Positions 52,447 to 63,674 of a DNA stretch of 64,000 nt are shown here, in pieces. Below the pieces are notes generated by a model. It worked only from the letters and a program-made list of their open reading frames with translations, was not told the origin of the DNA and ran no database searches. This DNA comes from Mesorhizobium sp. (GTDB lineage: Bacteria > Pseudomonadota > Alphaproteobacteria > Rhizobiales > Rhizobiaceae). Position numbers and translations under genes: made by a program. The stretch covers positions 1 through 64,000 of the forward strand of contig SAQE01000011.1 in the NCBI GenBank assembly GCA_004020545.1, in the 5' to 3' direction. Within the stretch, counting starts at the first letter, position 1. Every line of letters begins with the position of its first letter.

Positions 52447-53808
52447 CTACACTCCGAGCGACTTCAGCTTGCGGTGCAAGGCCGATCGCTCCATGCCGAT
52501 GAACTCGGCCGTCTTCGAGATGTTGCCGCCGAAGCGGTTGATCTGGGCGATCAGATAGTCCTTCTCGAATTGTTCGCGCGCCTCGCGCAGCGGGAGCGCC
52601 ATGATGTGCTGGTCCGACTGGTTGGGCGTGCGCGGCATGACATCGCCGATCTCGGAGGGCAGAAGGTCGGCGGTGATCGGCGCATCGGCGTCGCCGCCGC
52701 GCGCCAGGATCATCAGCCGCTCGACATTGTTGCGCAACTGGCGGACGTTGCCCGGCCAATTATGCGCCTGCAGCACTGCTAAAGCGTCGTCGCCGATGCG
52801 GCGCGGCCTGATGCCGGCCTGGCGCGCGATCTGCTTCATGAAATTGTCGACGAGATACGGGATATCTTCGCGCCGCTCGGCGAGCCCCGGCACCATGACC
52901 GGAACCACCGCCAGGCGGTGGTAGAGATCCTCGCGGAAGCGGCCGTCGGCGATCATCGCCTCCAGGTTCTGCGAGGTGGACGAGATGATGCGGACGTCGA
53001 CCCTGACCCGCTTGGTGCCGCCTACCCGCTCGAACTGCTGCTCGACCAGCACGCGCAGGATCTTGTTCTGCGTCTCGCGCGGCATGTCGGCGACTTCATC
53101 GATGTAGAGGATACCGCGATGCGCCTCCTCCAGCGCGCCGATCTTGCGCTCGGTGCCGTTCGATTCGGTGCCGAACAGCTCGATCTCCATGCGCTCGGGT
53201 GTGATGGTGGCAGCGCTCAAGGTCACGAAAGGTGCGTTCTTGCGTGCCGACAGCGCGTGGATGGCGCGCGCCGTCAGTTCCTTGCCGGAGCCGGACGGGC
53301 CGATGATCATGACGCGGCTGTTGGTCGGCGCGACGCGCTCGATGGTCTGCCGCAACTGGCTCATCGCCGACGACATGCCGATCAGGTCGAAGGTCTCGCC
53401 GCTGCGCAGCTTGAGATCGGAGACCTCGCGCCGCAATTTGGACGTCTCCAGAGCGCGTTCGGCGATCAGGATGAGACGGTCGGCCTTGAACGGCTTCTCG
53501 ATGAAATCATAAGCGCCGCGACGGATGGCCGAAACCGCCGTTTCGATGTTGCCGTGGCCGGAGATCATCACCACCGGCATGTTCGGATGCATCGTCTTGA
53601 TCTCGTCGAGCAGCGCCAGACCATCGAGGCGCGAGCCCTGCAGCCAGATATCGAGGAAAATCAGCCGCGGCGCCCGATCTGCGATTGCTGCCAGCGCGCT
53701 GTCGGCATCATGTGCCGTGCGGGTTTCGTGACCTTCGTCGCTCAGGATACCGGCGACGAGTTCGCGGATGTCTTCCTCGTCATCGACGATGAGAATGTCA
53801 GACGCCAT
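52447..53808 (-). CDS. ntrX: nitrogen assimilation response regulator NtrX
   Basis: 453 residues from the ATG at 53808, overlapping ntrY by 11 bases. Receiver domain (DILIVDDEEDIREL, phospho-Asp in IFLDIWLQG). AAA+ domain with Walker A GPSGSGKE. The region where sigma-54 activators carry GAFTGA reads FGTESNGTERKIGALEE, so that loop is missing. C-terminal Fis-type HTH GNISKTAEFIGMERSALHRK. It acts with NtrY; lack of GAFTGA suggests it does not drive sigma-54 transcription. Confidence 0.95.
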   Translation of the reverse strand: MASDILIVDDEEDIRELVAGILSDEGHETRTAHDADSALAAIADRAPRLIFLDIWLQGSRLDGLALLDEIKTMHPNMPVVMISGHGNIETAVSAIRRGAYDFIEKPFKADRLILIAERALETSKLRREVSDLKLRSGETFDLIGMSSAMSQLRQTIERVAPTNSRVMIIGPSGSGKELTARAIHALSARKNAPFVTLSAATITPERMEIELFGTESNGTERKIGALEEAHRGILYIDEVADMPRETQNKILRVLVEQQFERVGGTKRVRVDVRIISSTSQNLEAMIADGRFREDLYHRLAVVPVMVPGLAERREDIPYLVDNFMKQIARQAGIRPRRIGDDALAVLQAHNWPGNVRQLRNNVERLMILARGGDADAPITADLLPSEIGDVMPRTPNQSDQHIMALPLREAREQFEKDYLIAQINRFGGNISKTAEFIGMERSALHRKLKSLGV

Positions 53809-56089
53809 TACCGACCTTTTCAGTTTCTCGTTCGTGTTCGTTGCGGCTTTCGCCGCGTGGCGGCGCGGCAACTACCACCGCCGGCGGCAGGATGATTGAG
53901 ATCATCGCGCCCCGGCCGCCGTGGAAATCCGGCGGCGCGTCGTGCAATTCGAGCCTGCCGCCATGGTCCTCCACGATCTTCTTGACGATAGCGAGGCCAA
54001 GGCCGGTGCCTTTTTCGCGCGTCGTCATATAGGGCTCGAGCAGCCTCTGCCGATTCTCGCGCGGCAACCCTTTGCCGTTGTCGATAACGTCGATTCTTAT
54101 GGCGCCATCTTGGCGCCCCGCTTGAATCCGGATTGTGCCGTCGGAACGGTCTTTCGCATCAAGTCCGTCAATGGCCTCGGCGGCGTTCTTGATGACGTTG
54201 CCGAAAGCCTGCGCCATCAGGCGGCTGTCGAACGTGCCCTTCAGCGGCTCGTTGCCGAAATCGCGCTCGAAGGCAATGTCGGAGCGACTGACCTCCACCA
54301 GGAACGACGCCTCGCGCAGCGATTCGCGCAGATCGATGACTTTCATCTCCGGTTTCGGCATGCGGGCGAAGGCCGAGAATTCGTCGACCATGCGGCCGAT
54401 GTCCTCGACCTGGCGGATGATGGTGTCGGTACACTGATCGAAGACCTCGCGGTCCTCGGTGATGACCTTGCCGTAACGGCGCCTGATGCGCTCGGCCGAG
54501 AGCTGGATCGGCGTCAGCGGGTTCTTGATTTCGTGGGCGATGCGCCGCGCCACGTCCGCCCAAGCCGATGAGCGCTGCGCCTGCACGAGATCGGTGATGT
54601 CGTCGACGGTCACGACATAGGATTTTTCATCCGAGCCTTCGTCACCTGCCTCAACAGTGATCTGGACATTGAAGGTCCGCTCCATGCCGGCGCGGAAGAA
54701 GGTCACCTGCTCACGATAGACCGGCTTGCCGGACTGGCGGCCGATTTCGAAGATGCGGCCGACATGCGGCAGGATGGCCGAGAGGTTCTGTCCGAGCGCG
54801 GCACTGGCCGAGATCGCCAGCATGGTTTCGGCCGAGCGGTTGACGATGGTGATGGTGCCGTAGGAATCGACGCCGATGACGCCGGCGGTGACGCCCTCCA
54901 GCACCGCTTCGGAGAAACGGCGCCGCTCGTCGATCAGATCCTTGGCCGACAGCAACTCGTTGCGCTGCGATTTGAGCTCGAGGATCATGTTGTTGAAGGT
55001 CTCGCCCAGCGAGGCAACGTCGCCATCGGATTGACGTACGGGAACGGCGACATCGAGATTGCCGGTCGCCACCTCGTCGGCCGCGCCGATCAGCTGGCGG
55101 ATCGGCCGCACCAGCCGGTCGGCGACCGCAATGCCGGTCCAGATCGCCGACAGGATGATGATCAGCGTCAGCGACAGATAGGGCAGCGCGAAGGCCACCT
55201 GGGAGGTGCGGCGGTTGTCCTCGAGGTTGCGGTACTCGTCTGTATTGGATTTGACGATCTGGCGCGCGCGGATCACTTCGGGGTCGACCAGCCGGATCGT
55301 GTAAAGGTAAAGACCCTCGATCTCGCGCAGCTTGACGATGGCGCCCATGATGTTGCGGGTGCGCGGTTCTATCAGCACCGGCTTGCCGTCGGCGGCGGTA
55401 TCGACAGCGCCGGGCGGCGGCTCGGGCATGGCGAAATCGGTGTCGGTCTTGGCGCTCATCACGAAGGAGCCGTCGGGCTTGATCAGCGCCGCATGCGCCA
55501 GCCCGCGGCCGACGGCTTCCTTGTTCATGAGATCGAGGAAACCGGTGCGGTCGAGGCCGTAGAGCGTGCGCGAGGCGTCGAGATCATAGGCCATCGACAG
55601 CGTCGTGCCCTGCAGGTTGCGAGCATTTTCCTGGACATAGGCATCCGCGATCGACAGCGAGGAATTGACGATGGTCTTAGTGCGGATTTCGAACCAGCGG
55701 TCGAGGCCGATGTCCAGCGTGATCGAGGCAATGATGGCCACCATGATCGCCGGAATGGCGGCGACCAGCGCAAACATGGCGACGATGCGCACATGCAGCC
55801 GCGAGGCTGCCCTGCCGTGCCGCCGGGCCATGACGATGCGACGCACCTCGCGGGCGACCAGCGCGATCAGGAACAGGACGAAGACGGCATTGAGCGCGAT
55901 TAGCGCCCAGGTAATGTCGGCGTCCGGCGCAATCGGCGTCGCGCCGACCAGGATCGCAAACGAGATCGCTGCCGTGATCATGGCGCCCACGATCGCGACC
56001 ACGCCAGGCAGCGCCAGCAGCCGGCGGCCGTCGCGAACGCCGGCCCGGTTGAAAAGCGGTTGGTTCAGTGTCGGAGCCTCAGCAGCCAT
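53798..56089 (-). CDS. ntrY: nitrogen sensor histidine kinase NtrY
   Basis: 763 residues. Membrane-anchored: three to four N-terminal helices (residues about 20-100), a periplasmic sensor loop, another helix near 305-325, then HAMP, PAS, HisKA ([20 protein letters not shown]) and HATPase (NVIKNAAEAIDGL; DNGKGLP; GTGLGLAIVKKI). Phosphorylates NtrX. The usual length and order for Rhizobiales. Confidence 0.95.
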   Translation of the reverse strand: MAAEAPTLNQPLFNRAGVRDGRRLLALPGVVAIVGAMITAAISFAILVGATPIAPDADITWALIALNAVFVLFLIALVAREVRRIVMARRHGRAASRLHVRIVAMFALVAAIPAIMVAIIASITLDIGLDRWFEIRTKTIVNSSLSIADAYVQENARNLQGTTLSMAYDLDASRTLYGLDRTGFLDLMNKEAVGRGLAHAALIKPDGSFVMSAKTDTDFAMPEPPPGAVDTAADGKPVLIEPRTRNIMGAIVKLREIEGLYLYTIRLVDPEVIRARQIVKSNTDEYRNLEDNRRTSQVAFALPYLSLTLIIILSAIWTGIAVADRLVRPIRQLIGAADEVATGNLDVAVPVRQSDGDVASLGETFNNMILELKSQRNELLSAKDLIDERRRFSEAVLEGVTAGVIGVDSYGTITIVNRSAETMLAISASAALGQNLSAILPHVGRIFEIGRQSGKPVYREQVTFFRAGMERTFNVQITVEAGDEGSDEKSYVVTVDDITDLVQAQRSSAWADVARRIAHEIKNPLTPIQLSAERIRRRYGKVITEDREVFDQCTDTIIRQVEDIGRMVDEFSAFARMPKPEMKVIDLRESLREASFLVEVSRSDIAFERDFGNEPLKGTFDSRLMAQAFGNVIKNAAEAIDGLDAKDRSDGTIRIQAGRQDGAIRIDVIDNGKGLPRENRQRLLEPYMTTREKGTGLGLAIVKKIVEDHGGRLELHDAPPDFHGGRGAMISIILPPAVVVAAPPRGESRNEHERETEKVGNGV

Positions 56090-56258
56090 ATCGCCGTCTA
56101 GAGTCGGTCATAGCGTCGGATGTATGCAACGCATTGTGGCGATTATGCAACAAGTGTGGCCGGGACGGAAATCTTTCCCCGGCTCATTCACGCAAAAGGG
56201 ACCATGCCGGTGATCCAATGCCGCCGAACGAGCCGGCCCGGCGATGCGATGGCTCGCG

Positions 56259-57080
56259 TCACTTCTCCAGTCGCGCCCGTCGCAAGCTGCGCGGCGTCTG
56301 CCCGATCTCGCGGCGCATCCAATGCGCCAGATGCGACTGATGCGCGAAGCCTGTCAGATAGGCCACCTCGCTGGTGCTGAGGTCGCTTCCCAGAATCAGG
56401 GAACGGGCACGCTCAACCCGGCGTCGCAGCACATAGCGGTGAAGGGTCGTGCCGGTCGCCGCCTTGAACCATGTCCTGAGATGCGAGCTGCTGGCGTTGG
56501 CGATGCGGCTCAGCGTATCGATCGTGAGCGGCTCGGAAAGATGTGCGTCGATATAGTCCAGGATACGTTTGAACTGCGCATCCGACAGTCGAACCGTTCG
56601 ATCCGTCTCCAAATCGTCGAGACCAACCAGCCGCACCGCAAGCGCGATGCCGACACTTTCGGCGAACAGAATCCCACCCGGCGAGCCTGCGTCTTGGTCG
56701 GTTTCAAGTGCCCGGACGAGGTATTCGATACGTTCGTCCCGAAGCAGGTGCCGCGTGTCGAAATGACGCGCCCTTACGCTGCCCTCAATCTCCGACGCCA
56801 CACCCTCGATCATGGCAGGCGGCAGGCGAACCTCCCTCGTTTCGAATGAGGTTTCAGCCTCGAACCCGCCCTCCTGTCCCGCGGGTACGAAATCAATGTC
56901 ACCAGCTCGCCGTAAGAAATATCGCCCGGCGTCATTGCAATAGGTGCGCGTCGCCGCGCTAGCATGAACCATGATGCGGTGATGATCCGCCCGCGGCAGC
57001 CGATAGGTGCCTGCTTCGACATGCCGGGAAGCGATTGATATGCCAGCCGAGGCCCGGGCCGAAGTGAACTGCGGATGCAT
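56259..57080 (-). CDS. AraC family transcriptional regulator
   Basis: 273 residues. A variable N-terminal domain and a C-terminal AraC double HTH (about 170-268): HLSEPLTIDTLSRIANASSS and SEVAYLTGFAHQSHLAHWMR. Divergent from the NAD(P)-binding protein gene, which it probably controls. The pair interrupts the ntrYX-ntrBC neighbourhood. Confidence 0.87.
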   Translation of the reverse strand: MHPQFTSARASAGISIASRHVEAGTYRLPRADHHRIMVHASAATRTYCNDAGRYFLRRAGDIDFVPAGQEGGFEAETSFETREVRLPPAMIEGVASEIEGSVRARHFDTRHLLRDERIEYLVRALETDQDAGSPGGILFAESVGIALAVRLVGLDDLETDRTVRLSDAQFKRILDYIDAHLSEPLTIDTLSRIANASSSHLRTWFKAATGTTLHRYVLRRRVERARSLILGSDLSTSEVAYLTGFAHQSHLAHWMRREIGQTPRSLRRARLEK

Positions 57081-57197
57081 GTGAAACGAGCCTCAAAATC
57101 ATGGCAGAACCTGCTCAACATTTGGCGGTTCCTGCGCGATTTTCAATGCCGAAGCCCTTTAGACCTGCGCCTCGTTTGCCAACGCAAAGAGGTTCAT

Positions 57198-58088
57198 ATG
57201 AGTTACTATGTTGTCGTCGGAGCAGGCCCGGTCGGGCGAGAGACGGCGCGCCTGCTCGGTGAGCAGGGACATGATGTCGTCCTCATAAGCAGGAGCGTCG
57301 GAGATATCGATTTGCCTGGCGTGCGCGCGAGGCAGGCGGACGCCACCGATGCCGCCGAACTTTCACGCATCAGCCGGGGCGCGCATGCCATCTTCATGTG
57401 CGCCATGGCGCCTTACCACCGGTGGCCGACTGACTTCTTTCCGATCGTCGACGGCACGGTGCGCGCGGCGGAGGCCGTTGATGCGAAGATCATCCTGCTC
57501 GGAAACCTCTACGGCTACGGCGAAAACGCCGACAGTTCCCTTCACTCAGGCTTGCCGCTCGACCCGACATCGAGGAAGGGCACTGTTCGGACGATAATGT
57601 GGCAGCGTGTGTCTCGAGCCAAGGTACCGGCCATCGAGGTGCGTTCCAGCGACTATCTGGGGTATGGCGCGGTCACCTACTTCTCGCTTCTCGCACTGCC
57701 ATCCATCGTTCAAGGAAAGCCTGTCGCCTTCTTGGGAGACCTCGACGCCGATCATGCCTGGGCTTTCATCAAGGACGTCGCCCGGACGCTCGTCGCGTCA
57801 GCATTCTACACAGGTGAATGGGGACGAGCCTTCCATGTCCCGTCGCAATACGCTTCGCCCCGCGATCTTATCCGCAGAACCGCGGCGATGCTCGGAAGGG
57901 AGGTTGCGCCAATGCGTTGCTATTCCATCGTCGAGATGGAAGCCCTGGGCATGCATGAGCTCGTGGAAATGAAATATCTCTTCGATCGCCCGCTGCTGGT
58001 CGATTCTTCCGATACCGAGCATCTCCTAGGCGTGAAGGCAAGCAGCCTTGATGTAATGATCGCGGACACCGTCAGAGACTATCTCTGA
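57198..58088 (+). CDS. NAD(P)-dependent epimerase/reductase-like protein (SDR extended/atypical)
   Basis: 296 residues from the ATG at 57198 with an AAAGAGG site upstream. Rossmann start YYVVVGAGPVGRETARLLGE, then LLGNLYGYGENADSSLHSGL and AWAFIKDVARTLVASAF. It resembles NAD-dependent epimerases/NmrA-like proteins; no catalytic YxxxK is obvious, so activity is uncertain. Divergent from the AraC gene. Confidence 0.78.
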   Translation: MSYYVVVGAGPVGRETARLLGEQGHDVVLISRSVGDIDLPGVRARQADATDAAELSRISRGAHAIFMCAMAPYHRWPTDFFPIVDGTVRAAEAVDAKIILLGNLYGYGENADSSLHSGLPLDPTSRKGTVRTIMWQRVSRAKVPAIEVRSSDYLGYGAVTYFSLLALPSIVQGKPVAFLGDLDADHAWAFIKDVARTLVASAFYTGEWGRAFHVPSQYASPRDLIRRTAAMLGREVAPMRCYSIVEMEALGMHELVEMKYLFDRPLLVDSSDTEHLLGVKASSLDVMIADTVRDYL

Positions 58089-58120
58089 ACCAATTATATG
58101 AAATGGAAACAAAGCGTTAC

Positions 58121-58138
58121 GCCCGTCGGCTGACGGGC
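58121..58138. terminator. hairpin between the epimerase-like gene and ntrC
   Basis: Stem GCCCGTC / GACGGGC with a GGCT loop, between two convergent genes. Read leftward, a T-rich patch (CTTTGTTT) follows a few bases later, so it may terminate ntrC. Confidence 0.45.
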
Positions 58139-58186
58139 TGAACAAACGAGATGGGGCCGGCAAAGCATCTGGCAGGCATCGAAGGT

Positions 58187-59643
<1,457 letters not shown>

Positions 59644-59647
<4 letters not shown>

Positions 59648-60786
59648 TTGCGGTCTCCTTCAGCTTCCTCGCCGGCGCCGGGCGAAGTCTCCTTCCAGGC
59701 CGGCATCAGGACGCGGAACGTGGTTCCGCGCTGCGTCGAATCGCATTCGATGATGCCGCCGTGCTCGCCGACGATCTTGGCGACCAGCGCCAGCCCAAGG
59801 CCGGAGCCGTTCGGCTTGGTGGTGATGAATGGGTCGAAGAGGATCGGCAGGATGTCCTCGGAAACGCCGGGGCCGTTGTCGTGCACGCAAAATTCCAGCG
59901 GCAGCGAGACGCGGTCCTGCGTTCCCGGCACGGAAACGCGGATGCCCGGCCGGAACGCCGTCGAGAGAACGATCTCGCCCTGCGGGTCGGCGCCGATCGC
60001 CTCGGCGGCATTCTTGACCAGGTTCAGGAACACCTGGATCAACTGGTCGCGGTTGGCAAAGACCGGAGGAAGCGATGGATCATATTCCTCCAAAATCTTG
60101 ATCCGCTTGGCAAAACCGTTCTTGGCGATTGCCTTTACGTGGTCGAGCACGACGTGGATGTTGACCGGAAAGCGCTCGATCGGCCGCTCGTCGGAAAACA
60201 CCTCCATGCGGTCGACCAGCGAGACGATGCGGTCGGTCTCGTCGGTGATCAGCCGGGTGAGAGCGCGATCCTCGTCGGAGGCCGACAGTTCGAGCAGTTG
60301 GGCGGCGCCGCGGATGCCGGAAAGCGGATTCTTGATCTCATGCGCCAGCATCGCGGCGAGGCCGGTGACCGAGCGGGCGGCACCGCGATGAGTCATCTGG
60401 CGGTCGATCTTGTCGGCCATCGACCGTTCCTGGAACATCACCACGACGGAGCCCGGGAACTCCGGCACCGGCGCGACATAGAGGTCGACCATCTTCTCGA
60501 TGCCAAGGCGCGGCGAGGAAACGTCGACGCGGTATTCGTTGACCGGCGCGTGGCGCTCGCGCACCTGGTCGACGAGAGTCAGCAGCGGGCTGCCGAACGG
60601 CACCAGCTTGGACAAAGTGTTGCGGGCGAGCATGGTGGCGCTAGAGCGGAAGAAATCCTCGGCATCCGCGTTGGCGAAAATGATGAAGCCGTCGGCATCG
60701 ACCATGATCACCGGGCGGCGGATGGTGTTCAGCACGATGTTGGCGGCATCCGCCATTTCGGCTGGCTGTGGAGCGCTCGCCTTCAT
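59644..60786 (-). CDS. ntrB: nitrogen sensor kinase NtrB
   Basis: 380 residues, soluble. PAS domain (about 12-120), HisKA with [20 protein letters not shown], HATPase with [19 protein letters not shown], and [13 protein letters not shown]. Kinase/phosphatase for NtrC under control of PII. Overlaps both dusB and ntrC by four bases, forming the classical dusB-ntrB-ntrC operon. Confidence 0.97.
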
Positions 60787-61811
60787 GCCGCGCTCCGCAG
60801 TTCGGTCGGCATGGCAGGATAGGCAAGAGCCTCGCGCAACCCCCGGACGACCTCCGCGGTCTCAAAAGAGGTGAGGATACGCTTCCGCTGCTCCGCCGAC
60901 GCCCTGGCCGCGTGCCGGTCGAGATACCAGCCGAGATGCTTGCGCGCCTGGCGCAACCCGCTTTCGACGCCGTAGAGCGAGAGCATGTCCTCGTAATGCG
61001 CAACGACGTAGTCGGCGAGCGCTTGCGGCGTTTCGGGAATGCCGTGCGTCGATGTATCGGCGGCAGCCGCCGCGACGCTGCCCGCGGCCCACGGCGCGCC
61101 GTAGTGGGCGCGGCCGATCATCACCGCGTCGGCGCCCGACTGTTCGAGGATCGTCGCCGCCTCTTCCGGCGAGCCGACGTCGCCATTGGCCACCACCGGG
61201 ATAGAGACTGCTTGCCTGACACGGGCAATGGCGCGCCAGTCGGCCTTGCCCTGATAGAACTGGCAGCGCGTGCGGCCATGCACGGTCACCATCCGGACGC
61301 CCGCCTGTTCGGCACGGCGCGCCAGCATCGGCGCATTGAGCGCGCTTTCGTCCCAGCCGAGCCGCATCTTGACGGTCACCGGCACGGAAACGGCGCCGAC
61401 CACCGCTTCGATCAGCGAGAGCGCATGATCGAGATCGCGCATCAGTGCCGAGCCGGCATAGCCGCCCGTCACCTTCTTCGCCGGGCAACCCATGTTGATG
61501 TCGATGATGTCGGCGCCCTCGCCGGCGGCGATTCGCGCGCCCTCGGCCATGTGCGCCGCCTCGCGGCCGGCAAGCTGCACCATATGGACAGGCAGCCCCG
61601 AATGGCGGATGCGCAAGTCGCAGCCGGCTCTGCCCTTGGCCAGTTCGCCGCTGGCCACCATCTCCGACACGACCAGTCCGGCGCCATGCGCATGGGCGCG
61701 CTGCCGGAATGGCTCGTCGGTGATGCCCGACATCGGCGCGAGGAACACGCGGTTGCGTATCTTCACGCCGCCAATGTCGAGTGGCGAAGCCAATGTGATC
61801 AATTCAGGCAT
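60783..61811 (-). CDS. dusB: tRNA dihydrouridine synthase DusB (NifR3)
   Basis: 342 residues from the ATG at 61811 ([20 protein letters not shown]); a longer frame to 61874 is less likely. FMN TIM barrel: [15 protein letters not shown], the catalytic Cys in [34 protein letters not shown] and [13 protein letters not shown]. Reduces uridine to dihydrouridine in tRNA. First gene of the ntrBC operon, as in most Rhizobiales. Confidence 0.95.
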   Translation of the reverse strand: MPELITLASPLDIGGVKIRNRVFLAPMSGITDEPFRQRAHAHGAGLVVSEMVASGELAKGRAGCDLRIRHSGLPVHMVQLAGREAAHMAEGARIAAGEGADIIDINMGCPAKKVTGGYAGSALMRDLDHALSLIEAVVGAVSVPVTVKMRLGWDESALNAPMLARRAEQAGVRMVTVHGRTRCQFYQGKADWRAIARVRQAVSIPVVANGDVGSPEEAATILEQSGADAVMIGRAHYGAPWAAGSVAAAAADTSTHGIPETPQALADYVVAHYEDMLSLYGVESGLRQARKHLGWYLDRHAARASAEQRKRILTSFETAEVVRGLREALAYPAMPTELRSAA

Positions 61812-61950
61812 GCACAAAAACCAAGCATGTTCAATTGCTGCACATTCTCTAGCCATATGCAAGGCGTTGTGCAACGCGCAATGACGTCACATTAAGGCGC
61901 ATTTTGGAAAATGCTGGCCTTCCCTTCGAGCCGCGACTAAGCCTCTCGCC

Positions 61951-63180
61951 ATGACCGACGCAAGTGAAAATCAGGGTTTGGACGCAGACGGCAAGGTGGG
62001 CGTGGTGATCGTCGCCGCCGGGCGCGGCGCGCGTGCCGGGCAGGCCGATGGACCGAAGCAGTATCAGCGCATCGGCGGCCGCGCCGTCATCGCGCACACG
62101 CTGGAGACGTTTCTTTCACATCCGAGAATTGGCCCGGTGGTCGTGGCGATCCACGCCGACGATGCCGAACTCTTCGAGCGCGCGGCGGGAGCGAATGCCA
62201 AGCGTGTTTTCGCGGTCACCGGCGGTTCGTCCCGCCAGGCCTCGGTTCGGCTCGGTCTCTTGGCATTGAGAGATCAGGCGCCGGGAAAAGTGTTGGTGCA
62301 TGACGCAGTGCGCCCGTTCCTTGATGCTGAGCTGATCGACCGCATCATCGACGCCATCGGGGAACGGCAGGGCGCGCTGCCCGCCCTTCCCGTCGCCGAC
62401 ACGCTCAAGCGGGAATCCGCTACGGGCATGATCGAGGAGACGGTGTCGCGGGCCGGACTTCATGCCGCCCAGACGCCGCAAGGCTTTCCGTTCTGGCCGC
62501 TGCTCGCCGCGCATGAAAAGGCGCATCATTTGGGCAAGTCCGAATTCACCGACGACGCAGCGATCGCCGAATGGGCGCATATTCCGGTCAAGATCGTCGC
62601 CGGCTCGCCGGACAATGTGAAGCTCACCTGGGCTAGGGATATCGCGATGGCCGACCAGCGGCTTTCCAACGCGCTGCCGCGCTTTCCGGACATCCGCACC
62701 GGCAATGGCTATGACGTGCATGCCTTCGAGCCCGGCGACCATGTCACGCTGTGCGGCGTCGCCATTCCGTATGATCGGAAACTCTCCGGCCATTCGGACG
62801 CCGATGTCGGACTGCATGCGCTTACCGACGCGCTGCTCGCCACCTGCGGCGCCGGCGATATCGGCACACATTTCCCGCCATCGGACCCGCGATGGAAGGG
62901 CGTTGCCTCGAAGATCTTCGTCGAGCACGCCGCGAAGCTGGTGCGCGAGCATGGCGGGCGCATCGCCAATGCCGACATCACGCTGATCTGCGAAGCGCCG
63001 CGCGTCGGGCCGCACCGCGAGGCGATGACGGCGGCGCTGGCGGCGATGCTCGGCATTGCGGCCGAACGCATTTCGATCAAGGCCACGACGAACGAAAAGC
63101 TCGGCTTTGTCGGCCGCGGCGAAGGCATAGCGGCGATCGCCACCGCAAGCGTGGTTTTCCCGGGAGATGTCCCCAAATGA
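61951..63180 (+). CDS. ispDF: bifunctional IspD/IspF enzyme
   Basis: 409 residues. N-terminal 2-C-methylerythritol 4-phosphate cytidylyltransferase (Isp[21 protein letters not shown] and [12 protein letters not shown]), then 2-C-methylerythritol 2,4-cyclodiphosphate synthase (Isp[45 protein letters not shown]). Two steps of the MEP isoprenoid pathway in one chain, the usual alphaproteobacterial fusion. Overlaps the CinA gene by four bases; divergent from dusB. Confidence 0.96.
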   Translation: MTDASENQGLDADGKVGVVIVAAGRGARAGQADGPKQYQRIGGRAVIAHTLETFLSHPRIGPVVVAIHADDAELFERAAGANAKRVFAVTGGSSRQASVRLGLLALRDQAPGKVLVHDAVRPFLDAELIDRIIDAIGERQGALPALPVADTLKRESATGMIEETVSRAGLHAAQTPQGFPFWPLLAAHEKAHHLGKSEFTDDAAIAEWAHIPVKIVAGSPDNVKLTWARDIAMADQRLSNALPRFPDIRTGNGYDVHAFEPGDHVTLCGVAIPYDRKLSGHSDADVGLHALTDALLATCGAGDIGTHFPPSDPRWKGVASKIFVEHAAKLVREHGGRIANADITLICEAPRVGPHREAMTAALAAMLGIAAERISIKATTNEKLGFVGRGEGIAAIATASVVFPGDVPK

Positions 63181-63671
63181 GCAACGCCGAACTCGCCATC
63201 GCCCTGCTCCAGGCTTGCCAGCAGCGCAGCATCATGCTGGCGACGGCCGAAAGCTGCACCGGCGGCATGATCATTGCCGCACTCACCGACATCGCCGGTT
63301 CTTCCGCCGTGGTCGACCGCGGCTTCATCACCTATTCCAACGAGGCCAAGATGGAGATGCTCGGCGTCTCCGCCGCAACGCTCGACGCGCATGGCGCCGT
63401 CTCGCGCGAGACGGTGCTGGAAATGGCGGCGGGGGCGCTGGCGCATTCGCGCGCCAGCCTTTCGCTTGCCGTCACCGGCATTGCCGGCCCGAGCGGCGGC
63501 TCGGCGGAAAAGCCGGTCGGGCTCGTCTGGTTTGGGGTTGCGCTCGCAGGCCAGCCGGTTGTCGCCGAGCGCCAGCTCTTTGCGCACAAGGGCCGCGAGT
63601 TCATCCGCCACGAGACGGTGCGGCACGCGTTGCAGCTTGGGCTGCGCGCGCTTGGAGCTGAGTCTGAGTGA
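63177..63671 (+). CDS. CinA-family nicotinamide-nucleotide amidase
   Basis: 164 residues, stand-alone C-terminal CinA domain: [24 protein letters not shown]-type [39 protein letters not shown]. Deamidates nicotinamide mononucleotide for NAD recycling. Start ATG at 63177 overlaps the ispDF stop. Last gene before the convergent COQ10-like gene. Confidence 0.92.
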   Translation: MSNAELAIALLQACQQRSIMLATAESCTGGMIIAALTDIAGSSAVVDRGFITYSNEAKMEMLGVSAATLDAHGAVSRETVLEMAAGALAHSRASLSLAVTGIAGPSGGSAEKPVGLVWFGVALAGQPVVAERQLFAHKGREFIRHETVRHALQLGLRALGAESE

Positions 63672-63674
63672 AGG

